Source: Thermaerobacter marianensis (GTDB lineage: Bacteria; Bacillota; Sulfobacillia; DYIH01). Taken from it: 5,208 bases of DNA. Made by a program: the position numbers and the translations under genes. The stretch is taken from contig DYIH01000128.1 in assembly GCA_020723785.1 (NCBI GenBank), positions 1-5,208 of the forward strand, written 5' to 3'. The notes beneath the pieces are model-generated. The model was not told the DNA's origin, did not search any database, and saw nothing but the letters and a program-made list of their open reading frames with translations. Shown here piece by piece: positions 1 to 4,827 of this stretch; within the stretch, counting starts at the first letter, position 1; every line of letters starts with the position of its first letter.

Positions 1-1
1 C

Positions 2-526
2 ACTCAGCAGATCCTGGCCCACGAGAGCGGGGTCGTCAACACCGCCGATCCCCTGGGCGGTTCGTACTACGTCGAGGACCTGACCAACCGCCTCGAGGCG
101 GCGGCCCAGGCCTACCTGGATCGGATCGCGGCCATGGGGGGCGCGGTGCGGGCCGTCGAGCAGGGGTTCGTGCAGCGGGAGATTGCCGAGGCGGCCTACC
201 GCGCCCAGCAGGCCGTCGAGCGGGGCGAGCGGGTCGTCGTGGGCGTCAACGCCTTCCGCGAGGCGGCCCAGGCGCCGCCGGAAGTCCTGCGGGTGGACCC
301 GGCGGTGGCCGAGGCCCAGGCGGAGAAGCTGCGGCGGCTGCGGGCGCGGCGCGACGCCGGGCGCGTGGCGGCGGCGCTGGCGGCGGTGCGGGAGGCGGCC
401 GCCGAACCGGGCGCCGACCTCCTGCCGCCGATCCTCGACGCGGTGCGGGCCTACGCCACGCTTGGCGAGATCTGCGGCGCGTTGCGCGAGGTGTTCGGCG
501 AGTACCGAGCGCCGGCGGAGGTGTGA
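2..526 (+). CDS. mcmA1: Methylmalonyl-CoA mutase, large (catalytic) subunit, C-terminal part; 5' end outside window
   Basis: This is the last 174 codons of the catalytic subunit of adenosylcobalamin-dependent methylmalonyl-CoA mutase, which interconverts succinyl-CoA and (R)-methylmalonyl-CoA in the cytoplasm. The frame is open from the first complete codon at position 2, so an internal ATG at 134 is not the start. Recognisable family segments are TQQILAHESGV at the left edge, then ADPLGGSYYVE, then FVQREIAEAAYR and GERVVVGVNAF, which form the end of the TIM-barrel region. The protein stops (TGA 524-526) shortly after FGEYRAP, with no B12-binding domain fused to it. In one-chain mutases a cobalamin domain of about 130 residues would follow; here that domain is the separate gene at 860. 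The full protein is usually about 550 residues, so roughly two thirds is missing to the left. It is separated from the next gene by 333 non-coding bases. Identification is firm; the substrate could in principle be another acyl-CoA of the mutase family (isobutyryl- or ethylmalonyl-CoA), but the neighbours favour methylmalonyl-CoA. Confidence 0.93.
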   Translation, partial: TQQILAHESGVVNTADPLGGSYYVEDLTNRLEAAAQAYLDRIAAMGGAVRAVEQGFVQREIAEAAYRAQQAVERGERVVVGVNAFREAAQAPPEVLRVDPAVAEAQAEKLRRLRARRDAGRVAAALAAVREAAAEPGADLLPPILDAVRAYATLGEICGALREVFGEYRAPAEV

Positions 527-639
527 GAGGCTTTGGCTTATCGCTCGCAAGGGTCCGGTTTTCGGTGCAAAGGCGGAGCGGAATCGGGCGGCCCCACCCT
601 GGCGCGACAGGCTCATTAACCACAGTTATATCCAGGGCC

Positions 640-665
640 GCAAGCCCTTGCCGCACAAGGCTTGC
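640..665 (+). repeat. Inverted repeat (stem-loop) in the intergenic region
   Basis: GCAAGCCCTTG at 640-650 is the reverse complement of CAAGGCTTGC at 656-665 apart from one bulged C, with a loop of about five bases (CCGCA). No T-run follows, so it is not a typical intrinsic terminator. It lies upstream of both proposed promoters and may be an attenuation or 3'-end processing structure for the large-subunit mRNA, or a DNA-level site. Confidence 0.5.
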
Positions 666-670
666 GCGAC

Positions 671-693
671 TCATGCACAGGCCTTATGCATGA
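671..693 (+). repeat. Inverted repeat overlapping the upstream promoter
   Basis: TCATGCA (671-677) and TGCATGA (687-693) are perfect reverse complements separated by nine bases. The dyad covers the -35-like hexamer and the spacer of the proposed promoter at 674-702, so it could be a protein-binding site. Its right arm is also part of the 24-base motif repeated near 4733. Confidence 0.45.
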
Positions 694-702
694 TGGTAAT
701 AT
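674..702 (+). promoter_or_regulatory. Candidate extended -10 promoter P1
   Basis: The -10 element TAATAT (697-702) is preceded by TGG (694-696), which fits the TGn extended -10 pattern. A weak -35-like hexamer TGCACA lies at 674-679, with a 17-base spacer. Transcription would begin near 709, inside the palindrome at 708-720. The same TGG plus AT-rich -10 arrangement recurs at 784-792 and, on the - strand, near 4738-4748. The call rests on sequence pattern alone. Confidence 0.4.
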
Positions 703-707
703 GCGCC
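684..707 (+). repeat. 24-base intergenic motif, copy 1
   Basis: The pattern TTATGCA-N2-ATGGTA-N-TAT-N-CGCC is found here on the + strand and again on the - strand at 4756-4733, with 20 of 24 positions identical. It contains the extended -10 of promoter P1. Similarity stops abruptly on both sides. It may be a shared promoter/regulator site or a remnant of a dispersed repeat. Confidence 0.5.
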
Positions 708-728
708 ACAGTAATACTGTTTTGGCGC
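703..728 (+). promoter_or_regulatory. Candidate operator: 13-bp palindrome inside a GCGCCA/TGGCGC dyad
   Basis: ACAGTAATACTGT (708-720) is a perfect palindrome around a central A. It is flanked by GCGCCA (703-708) and TGGCGC (723-728), which extend the dyad with a three-base bulge. It sits at the expected start point of promoter P1 and about 60 bases upstream of P2, a position that suits a repressor site. The half-site ACAGTA does not let me name a regulator family. As RNA it could fold into a hairpin, but no T-run follows. Confidence 0.45.
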
Positions 729-783
729 GGTCCCGGGACAACCATATCACGGCTGAGGGCCAGGGGTTGCCTCCGGCCGGCTA

Positions 784-792
784 TGGTATAAT
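784..792 (+). promoter_or_regulatory. Extended -10 promoter P2 for the small-subunit operon
   Basis: A consensus TATAAT at 787-792 is preceded by TGG at 784-786, giving a classic extended -10. The best -35-like hexamer, TTGCCT at 767-772, has only a 14-base spacer, so the promoter probably relies on the extended -10. Transcription would start near 799, leaving a GC-rich leader of about 60 bases before the TTG start at 860. This is the most convincing promoter in the window. Confidence 0.65.
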
Positions 793-859
793 GTTTCCTC
801 AGGTGTGGGCCCCGCGAGCGGTCCCGGCTCGGACAGGCCCGCGGCACGGGGGAGGGGCC

Positions 860-1285
860 TTGGAACGGAAGATTCGGGTGCTCATCGCCAAGGTCGGCCT
901 GGACGGCCACGACCGGGGCGCCAAGGTGGTGGCCCGCGCCCTGCGCGATGCCGGCATGGAAGTGATCTACACCGGCCTGCGTCGGACGCCGGAGCAAGTC
1001 GCCGAGGCCGCGCTGGAGGAGGACGTCGACGTCGTCGGACTCTCCAGCCTCTCGGGGGGGCATGCGGCCCTCTTCCCGCTGGTTGTGGAAGCCCTGCGCC
1101 GGCGGGGGCTGGAAGACGTGCCGGTGATCGCCGGGGGGATCATCCCGCCGGACGACGCCGCCGCCCTGCGGGAGGCAGGGGTGGCCGCCGTCTTCACGCC
1201 CGGCACGCCTCTGGCCGAGATCGTCGACCACATCCGCCGGGAGGCGGCCCGGCGGCGTGGGGCGGGGGAGGGCGATGTCCGGTGA
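860..1285 (+). CDS. mcmA2: Methylmalonyl-CoA mutase, small (cobalamin-binding) subunit
   Basis: This 141-residue cytoplasmic protein is the stand-alone B12-binding domain that pairs with the large subunit encoded upstream to form active methylmalonyl-CoA mutase. It begins ERKIRVLIAKVGLDGHDRG, giving the DxHxxG cobalamin motif as D15, H17 and G20; H17 is the lower axial ligand of cobalt in this family. S62-S63 in GLSSLSGGH and the IAGGIIP loop (residues 90-96) are the other usual contacts in the flavodoxin-like fold. I chose TTG 860 because GGAGGGG at 851-857 lies just upstream and the protein then starts directly at the first beta strand; the frame is open further upstream, to an ATG at 662, but that stretch is promoter DNA. 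Length matches other split-mutase small subunits. The stop overlaps the next start by four bases (GTGA 1282-1285), so the epimerase is probably translationally coupled. Confidence 0.93.
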   Translation: MERKIRVLIAKVGLDGHDRGAKVVARALRDAGMEVIYTGLRRTPEQVAEAALEEDVDVVGLSSLSGGHAALFPLVVEALRRRGLEDVPVIAGGIIPPDDAAALREAGVAAVFTPGTPLAEIVDHIRREAARRRGAGEGDVR

Positions 1286-1677
1286 TCCGCTTCGACCACC
1301 TGGGGGTGGCCGTCGCCGACCTGGAAGCGGCGCTGGCCGCCTATACGGCCGGCCTCGGACTGGCCGTGCACGGCGTCGAGGAGGTCCCGTCGGACGGCGT
1401 GCGGGTGGCCATGCTGCCTCTGGCCGACGGCCGCATCGAGCTGCTGGAGCCAACCTCGCCCGCCGGCCCGGTGGGCCGCTTCCTGGCTGACCGGGGGCCG
1501 GGTCTGCACCACGTGGCCCTGGCCGTCCCCGACCTCAATGCCGCCCTGGAGCAGGCCCGGCGGGCGGGCCTGCGGCTGATCGACGAAACACCGAGACCGG
1601 GGGCGGGGGGCAGGCGGGTGGCCTTCATCCACCCCAGGAGCCTGGGCGGCGTTTTGATCGAACTGTGCCAGGCGTGA
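1282..1677 (+). CDS. mce: Methylmalonyl-CoA epimerase
   Basis: This 131-residue protein of the vicinal-oxygen-chelate (glyoxalase) superfamily interconverts the (R)- and (S)-epimers of methylmalonyl-CoA, linking the mutase to the carboxyltransferase. Two babab modules are visible: residues 1-57 (RFDHLGVAV to RIELLEP) and 74-128 (LHHVALAVPDL to GGVLIELC). The probable divalent metal ligands are H6, a residue in the IELLE strand (52-56), H76 or H77, and E127 near the C-terminus; the segment GAGGRRVAFIHPRS (107-120) is also typical of the family. The start is GTG 1282, which overlaps the preceding stop. A purine-rich GGGGGAG at 1264-1270 is about 11 bases upstream, and the first residues IRFDHLG match the usual N-terminus. 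Length is normal for the family. It is followed by a 76-base gap with several hairpins before mmdA. Confidence 0.93.
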   Translation: MIRFDHLGVAVADLEAALAAYTAGLGLAVHGVEEVPSDGVRVAMLPLADGRIELLEPTSPAGPVGRFLADRGPGLHHVALAVPDLNAALEQARRAGLRLIDETPRPGAGGRRVAFIHPRSLGGVLIELCQA

Positions 1678-1679
1678 CC

Positions 1680-1736
1680 CAGGCCATCGCGCGCGGACGG
1701 CCTGTCTGACCCAACAGTGGGTGCGTCTTCACGCGC
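1680..1736 (+). promoter_or_regulatory. Cluster of three intercistronic hairpins upstream of mmdA
   Basis: Three stem-loops are packed between the epimerase stop and the mmdA ribosome site. CAGGCC (1680-1685) pairs with GGCCTG (1699-1704); ACCCA (1709-1713) pairs with TGGGT (1718-1722) over the loop ACAG; GTGCGT (1721-1726) pairs with ACGCGC (1731-1736, one G-T pair) over CTTC. The second and third share bases 1721-1722, so they compete partly. No T-run follows, so this is unlikely to be a full terminator; mRNA processing or stabilisation is more plausible. Confidence 0.45.
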
Positions 1737-1741
1737 TGTAT

Positions 1742-1749
1742 GGAGGTGA
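1742..1749 (+). promoter_or_regulatory. Strong ribosome binding site that fixes the mmdA start
   Basis: GGAGGTGA is a near-perfect complement of the 3' end of 16S rRNA. It is placed correctly for GTG 1754 and lies downstream of the alternative in-frame GTG at 1721. It therefore rules out the longer reading, which would add eleven residues. Confidence 0.85.
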
Positions 1750-1753
1750 CCGG

Positions 1754-3298
1754 GTGCGGGACAAGCTGGACGAACTTCACCGCAGGAGGGCGGAGGCGCT
1801 GGCCGGAGGCGGTCCCGAGCGGGTGGCCGAACAGCACAAGAAGGGCAAGCTGACGGCCCGCGAGCGCCTTGATCTCCTTTTCGACCCCGGCAGCTTCACC
1901 GAACTGGACCAGTTCGTCGAACACCGGGCCACCGACTTCGGCATGGCCGGGCGCCACGCCCCCGGCGATGCCGTCGTCACCGGCTTCGGCACCGTCGAGG
2001 GGCGGACCGTCTATGCCTTCTCCCAGGACTTCACCGTCATCGGCGGCACCCTTGGGGAGATGCATGCGTCAAAGATATGCAAGGTCATGGACCTGGCCTT
2101 GAAGGCCGGCTGTCCCGTCGTCGGCATCAACGATTCGGGCGGGGCGCGCATCCAGGAGGGCATCGACGCCCTGGACGGCTTCGCCAGGATCTTCGCCCGC
2201 AATACCTGGGCCTCCGGGGTCATTCCCCAGATCTCCGTCATCCTCGGCCCCTGCGCAGGGGGCGCCGTCTACTCGCCCGGCCTCACCGACTTCATCTTCA
2301 TGGTCGACGGCGTGAGCCAGATGTTCATCACCGGCCCAGAGGTGATCAAGACCGTCACCGGCGAGGAGATTTCCATGGAAGACCTGGGCGGTGCACGGAC
2401 CCACGCGCAGAGGAGCGGTGTGGCCCACTTCTTCGCGCCCGACGAGGCCGCCTGCTTCGCCCGCATCCGCGAGCTGCTCGGCCACCTGCCGGCCAACAAC
2501 CTTGAGGACCCGCCCGCGCTGGCCGGCGACGACCCGGCCGACCGCCGCGAGGAGTCCCTGCGGAACGCGGTGCCGTCCGACCCGAACAAGGGGTACGACG
2601 TCCGCCAAGTGATACAAGCGATCGTGGACGGGGGGCGCTTCCTCGAGGTGCACGAACTGTTTGCCACCAACGCCGCGGTCGGCTTCGCGCGGCTGGGGGG
2701 GCGGACCGTCGGAGTGGTGGCCAACCAGCCGCGGGTGATGGCCGGCTGCCTGGACATCGACGCCTCGGACAAGATCGCCCGCTTCGTGCGTTTCTGCGAC
2801 GCCTTCAACATTCCCCTCCTGACGCTGGTGGACACCCCGGGGTATCTGCCGGGCCGCGCCCAGGAGCACGGTGGCATCATCCGCCACGGCGCCAAGGTGT
2901 TGTACGCTTACGCCGAGGCCACGGTGCCCAAGGTCAGCATCATCCTGCGCAAGGCTTACGGCGGGGCTTACATCGCCATGTGCTGCCGCGGCCTTGGCGC
3001 CGACCTGGCCTGGGCCTGGCCGACGGCGGAGATCGCCGTCATGGGGCCGGAAGGGGCCTGCAACATCGTATTCCGGAAGGAGATCGCCGAGGCGCCCGAT
3101 CCCGAGATCATGCGTCGGGCCAAGGTGGAGGAGTACCGGGAGAAGTTCGCCAACCCTTACGTGGCGGCGGGGCGGGGCTACGTCGACATGGTCCTGGACC
3201 CGGCGGAGACGCGCCCGGCGCTGATCCGTGCCTTCGCCGCCCTGGCCGGCAAGCGCGAGGAACGCCCGCCGCGCAAGCACGGCAACCTGCCCGTTTAG
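1754..3298 (+). CDS. mmdA: Methylmalonyl-CoA carboxyltransferase / decarboxylase alpha subunit (propionyl-CoA carboxylase beta type)
   Basis: This 514-residue cytoplasmic protein carries the carboxyltransferase activity that moves a carboxyl group between methylmalonyl-CoA/propionyl-CoA and biotin on the carrier protein. It is a complete two-lobe crotonase-fold enzyme. The N-lobe has DSGGARIQEG (127-136) and GPCAGGAVYSP (165-175); the C-lobe has DTPGYLPG (360-367), then QEHGGIIRHGAK and RKAYGGAY (399-406). The Gly-Gly pairs at 169-170 and 403-404 correspond to the oxyanion-hole glycines known in this family. The C-terminus PPRKHGNLPV is the usual ending. GTG 1754 is chosen from the ribosome site at 1742-1749, and the length is typical (about 510-520). 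The downstream MmdE-like and biotin-carrier genes mark it as part of a multi-subunit biotin enzyme. The same family serves Na+-pumping decarboxylases, transcarboxylases and propionyl-CoA carboxylases. No beta subunit or biotin carboxylase lies in the window, so the reaction direction and partner remain open. Confidence 0.95.
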   Translation: MRDKLDELHRRRAEALAGGGPERVAEQHKKGKLTARERLDLLFDPGSFTELDQFVEHRATDFGMAGRHAPGDAVVTGFGTVEGRTVYAFSQDFTVIGGTLGEMHASKICKVMDLALKAGCPVVGINDSGGARIQEGIDALDGFARIFARNTWASGVIPQISVILGPCAGGAVYSPGLTDFIFMVDGVSQMFITGPEVIKTVTGEEISMEDLGGARTHAQRSGVAHFFAPDEAACFARIRELLGHLPANNLEDPPALAGDDPADRREESLRNAVPSDPNKGYDVRQVIQAIVDGGRFLEVHELFATNAAVGFARLGGRTVGVVANQPRVMAGCLDIDASDKIARFVRFCDAFNIPLLTLVDTPGYLPGRAQEHGGIIRHGAKVLYAYAEATVPKVSIILRKAYGGAYIAMCCRGLGADLAWAWPTAEIAVMGPEGACNIVFRKEIAEAPDPEIMRRAKVEEYREKFANPYVAAGRGYVDMVLDPAETRPALIRAFAALAGKREERPPRKHGNLPV

Positions 3299-3302
3299 GA
3301 TG

Positions 3303-3322
3303 CCCCCGAATGAATCCGGGGG
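3303..3322 (+). repeat. GC-rich stem-loop just after mmdA
   Basis: CCCCCG (3303-3308) pairs with CGGGGG (3317-3322) across an eight-base loop, starting five bases after the mmdA stop. Without a following T-run it is not a convincing terminator. A stem here could protect the mmdA message from 3' decay or reduce read-through, so that the large enzyme subunit is made in excess of the small ones downstream. The structure is visible; the role is inferred. Confidence 0.5.
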
Positions 3323-3395
3323 AAGACGTCACGCATCGAGTGCGGGAGATTTTACGGAAGGAAGAAGCGGCAGGATGTTGGCAAGGGATGAAACC

Positions 3396-3614
3396 ATGGA
3401 TGCGACCGTGGTGGCGGCCATCACCGCCGCCGTGGCCGTCATCCTCGACCGGGAACCGGGCGCTGTCCGCATACGGGAGGTCCGCCCCATCGGCGCGGCG
3501 GCCGGCGCGAGGTTCGGCCCGGTCGCGCCCGCCCTCTGGTCGCTTGCCGGCAGGCAGGCCCAGATGGCGGCGCGGCGTCTGTCCCTGATCCGAAAGGAGC
3601 CCGCTGGACGATGA
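3396..3614 (+). CDS. Small MmdE / OadG C-terminal-like subunit of the carboxyltransferase complex
   Basis: This is a 72-residue basic protein between mmdA and the biotin carrier gene. It starts with an alanine/valine-rich helix (ATVVAAITAAVAVIL, 3-17), then a short strand VRIREVRPI (24-32), an Ala/Gly/Pro-rich loop, and ends with LWSLAGRQAQM (47-57) and a basic tail. This helix, R-I-R-x-V strand and W-x-x-A-G-R order resembles the C-terminal part of OadG/MmdD delta subunits and the tiny MmdE subunit of methylmalonyl-CoA decarboxylase; MmdE stabilises the complex in Veillonella. The N-terminal membrane helix of true OadG is absent, so it should be soluble. ATG 3396 has AAGGG at 3383-3387 upstream. 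An in-frame ATG at 3375 would add seven residues, but their codons (TTG, GCA, AGG, GAT, GAA) are unlike the rest of the gene. The stop overlaps the next start (ATGA). Family assignment is from recalled motif similarity and is moderate. Confidence 0.7.
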   Translation: MDATVVAAITAAVAVILDREPGAVRIREVRPIGAAAGARFGPVAPALWSLAGRQAQMAARRLSLIRKEPAGR

Positions 3615-4021
3615 GACGATTCCGCGTCACCGTCAACGGCCAAGTCTACGAGGTGGAGGTCGAGGAGGTCGGAGCAGGCATGCCGTCCGTGCCTGCCGCG
3701 GCGCCGATAACCCCGGCCGCAGCACCTGCCCCGCAGGTTCCCCCAGCCCCACCGGGCCCGGCGCAGATCCCGCCGGCGCCACCCAGGGTTGACGCGGATG
3801 GCGGGGCGGTCACGGCGCCGCTGCCGGGCATCATCCTCGACGTGAAGGTGGAGCCGGGGCAGCGGGTCGCCGCCGGCGACGTCCTTTGCATCCTGGAAGC
3901 CATGAAGATGGAGAACGAGATCACCGCCCCGGTAGCGGGGACCGTCCGCGAGGTTCGGGTAACGAAAGGGGCGGCGGTGAACCTCGGGGAGGTTCTCGCC
4001 GTGATAGAGGCGGCGGGGTGA
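3611..4021 (+). CDS. mmdC: Biotin carboxyl carrier protein of the methylmalonyl-CoA carboxyltransferase
   Basis: This 136-residue cytoplasmic protein carries the biotin that shuttles the carboxyl group. Residues 1-20 (RRFRVTVNGQVYEVEVEEV) form the conserved N-terminal strand pair. Residues about 22-63 are a flexible Pro/Ala linker. Residues 66-136 are the biotinyl/lipoyl-type domain: it opens with APLPGIILDV, has the biotinylation motif EAMKMENE with K99 as the modified lysine (A97-M98-K99-M100), and ends in an NLGEVLAVIE hairpin. ATG 3611 is preceded by AAAGGAG (3593-3599) and overlaps the stop of the MmdE-like gene by four bases. Length and layout match MmdC/GcdC-type carriers rather than AccB, and the position after mmdA supports that. 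A separate biotin ligase is needed and is not in the window. The stop again overlaps the next start (GTGA). Confidence 0.94.
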   Translation: MRRFRVTVNGQVYEVEVEEVGAGMPSVPAAAPITPAAAPAPQVPPAPPGPAQIPPAPPRVDADGGAVTAPLPGIILDVKVEPGQRVAAGDVLCILEAMKMENEITAPVAGTVREVRVTKGAAVNLGEVLAVIEAAG

Positions 4022-4680
4022 ACCAGGAGAACCCGGGGAGCGCGGTGAACCCGGCCGGCGGAACGGAAAAGGCCGAATTGCGCCGCCGCATCCTTGCCTG
4101 GCGGGACGGGCTGGCCCCCGAGCAGGTGACCGCCTGGAGCGCCGCCATCGCCGCCCACCTCTTCGCCATGCGGGCCTTCCGGCAGGCGCGGACGGTGCTC
4201 ATGTACCTCTCCTTTCGCAACGAGGCGGCCACGCCGCCCATTATCGCCCATGCCCTGCGCCTCGGCAAGCGCGTCTGCCTGCCCGAGGCGGTGCCGGAGG
4301 GACGACGGATAGTGCCGCGGCTGGTCCCGGCGTCGTCGGCTTGGGAGGCGCGGCCCTTTTCCCCTGCCGACCGTGCCGGGGAGGCAGGCCTCGTGCCGGG
4401 TCCGCTGGGCCTGTGGCAGCCGGACCCGGCCAGGTGCCCCGCTGTTCCCACCGGGCAGATCGACCTGGTGCTGGTGCCCGGCGTGGCCTTCGACCGGCGG
4501 GGCCACCGCCTCGGTTTCGGCCATGGTTACTACGACCGGTTCCTCCCCGGCCTGCCGGAGCGCGCCCGGCGCGTGGGGTTGGCCTTCGCCGGCCAGATTG
4601 TCGAAGCCGTCCCGGCCGATCCCTGGGACGTCCCCCTTCACCAACTCGTTACCGAAGCCGGGATCACCGACTGCCCTTAG
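4018..4680 (+). CDS. 5-formyltetrahydrofolate cyclo-ligase (5,10-methenyltetrahydrofolate synthetase)
   Basis: This 220-residue cytoplasmic enzyme uses ATP to convert 5-formyltetrahydrofolate to 5,10-methenyltetrahydrofolate, returning a storage or inhibitory folate to the one-carbon pool. Family marks are the basic N-terminal helix KAELRRRILAWRDGL (from K18), the strand MYLSFRNE (62-69), and the signature DLVLVPGVAFDRRGHRLGFGHGYYDRFL region, where D159-R161, G166-G170 and Y171-D173 form the nucleotide/folate site. The third residue of the usual GGGYYD is preceded here by H169 (GHGYYD), an acceptable variant. GTG 4018 overlaps the carrier-protein stop by four bases and has AGAGG at 4006-4010. 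An alternative GTG at 4045 with GGGGAG at 4035-4040 would give 211 residues, closer to the usual 180-200, so the first nine residues are uncertain. It is metabolically unrelated to the propionate genes yet appears translationally coupled to them. It is the last gene of the operon. Confidence 0.92.
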   Translation: MNQENPGSAVNPAGGTEKAELRRRILAWRDGLAPEQVTAWSAAIAAHLFAMRAFRQARTVLMYLSFRNEAATPPIIAHALRLGKRVCLPEAVPEGRRIVPRLVPASSAWEARPFSPADRAGEAGLVPGPLGLWQPDPARCPAVPTGQIDLVLVPGVAFDRRGHRLGFGHGYYDRFLPGLPERARRVGLAFAGQIVEAVPADPWDVPLHQLVTEAGITDCP

Positions 4681-4704
4681 GACTCGGTCCCCGTCCTCCC
4701 CATC

Positions 4705-4727
4705 GATGGCGGCAGGTTGCGGCCATC
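4705..4727 (+). repeat. Stem-loop downstream of the cyclo-ligase gene
   Basis: GATGGC (4705-4710) pairs with GCCATC (4722-4727). Inside, after a G-G mismatch, GCA (4712-4714) pairs with TGC (4718-4720) over the loop GGT. The palindrome CCATCGATGG (4700-4709) overlaps its left side. It lies 24 bases after the stop, where an operon terminator would be expected, but is followed by GC-rich bases rather than a T-run, so a factor-dependent or processing role is more likely. Confidence 0.4.
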
Positions 4728-4732
4728 CCGCC

Positions 4733-4756
4733 GGCGAATAATACCATGGTGCATAA
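4733..4756 (-). repeat. 24-base intergenic motif, copy 2 (inverted), with a - strand extended -10
   Basis: On the - strand this reads TTATGCA, two variable bases, ATGGTA, one variable base, TAT, one variable base, CGCC, matching copy 1 at 20 of 24 positions. TGG followed by TATTAT (4743-4738) gives an extended -10 facing left, toward the 3' end of the cyclo-ligase gene, with no - strand gene to drive in this window. It sits in the AT-rich island. Confidence 0.45.
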
Positions 4757-4827
4757 CATCACATCCCCATTTAAGCAGCATAATTTGAATTTTTGTTTAC
4801 CGACCTGCGCGCCCACGCACTGCCGGG

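Larger units (their letters stand above)
527..859 (+). promoter_or_regulatory. Regulatory intergenic region between the two mutase subunit genes
   Basis: This stretch of 333 bases has no credible gene on either strand; the open frames crossing it are shadows. The left part (527-600) shows no clear signal and no hairpin followed by a T-run, so I cannot point to a terminator for the large-subunit gene. The part from 600 to 730 is dense in dyads (640-665, 671-693, 703-728) and lower in GC than its surroundings. Two extended -10 promoters are likely, at 694-702 and 784-792. I looked for a cobalamin riboswitch, which would make sense here, but could not find a recognisable B12 box. Confidence 0.6.

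Noticed and set aside
662..859. Longer reading of the mutase small subunit from ATG 662
   Set aside because: The added residues match nothing in the family, and the stretch contains the promoters and palindrome; TTG 860 has the ribosome site.
527..859. Cobalamin riboswitch upstream of the B12-binding subunit
   Set aside because: I could not find a B12 box or the expected helices, and the leader after promoter P2 is only about 60 bases, too short for one.
2069..3280. Long - strand open frame opposite mmdA
   Set aside because: It is the antisense shadow of a GC-rich gene: no recognisable domain, and its residues track the complementary codons of mmdA.
3310..3411. Protein-like reading from ATG 3310 (MNPGEDVTHRVREILRKEE) in the mmdA-small subunit gap
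   Set aside because: It has no ribosome site, starts inside the hairpin at 3303-3322, and runs on out of frame through the small-subunit gene as a shadow.
3646..4644. Long - strand open frame opposite the biotin carrier and cyclo-ligase genes
   Set aside because: It is antisense to two clearly identified genes, Pro/Gly/Ala-rich, with no domain or ribosome site.
4779..4784. CATAAT as a + strand -10 element driving the HicB relic
   Set aside because: There is no extended -10 TG, no acceptable -35 at the right distance and no intact gene downstream.
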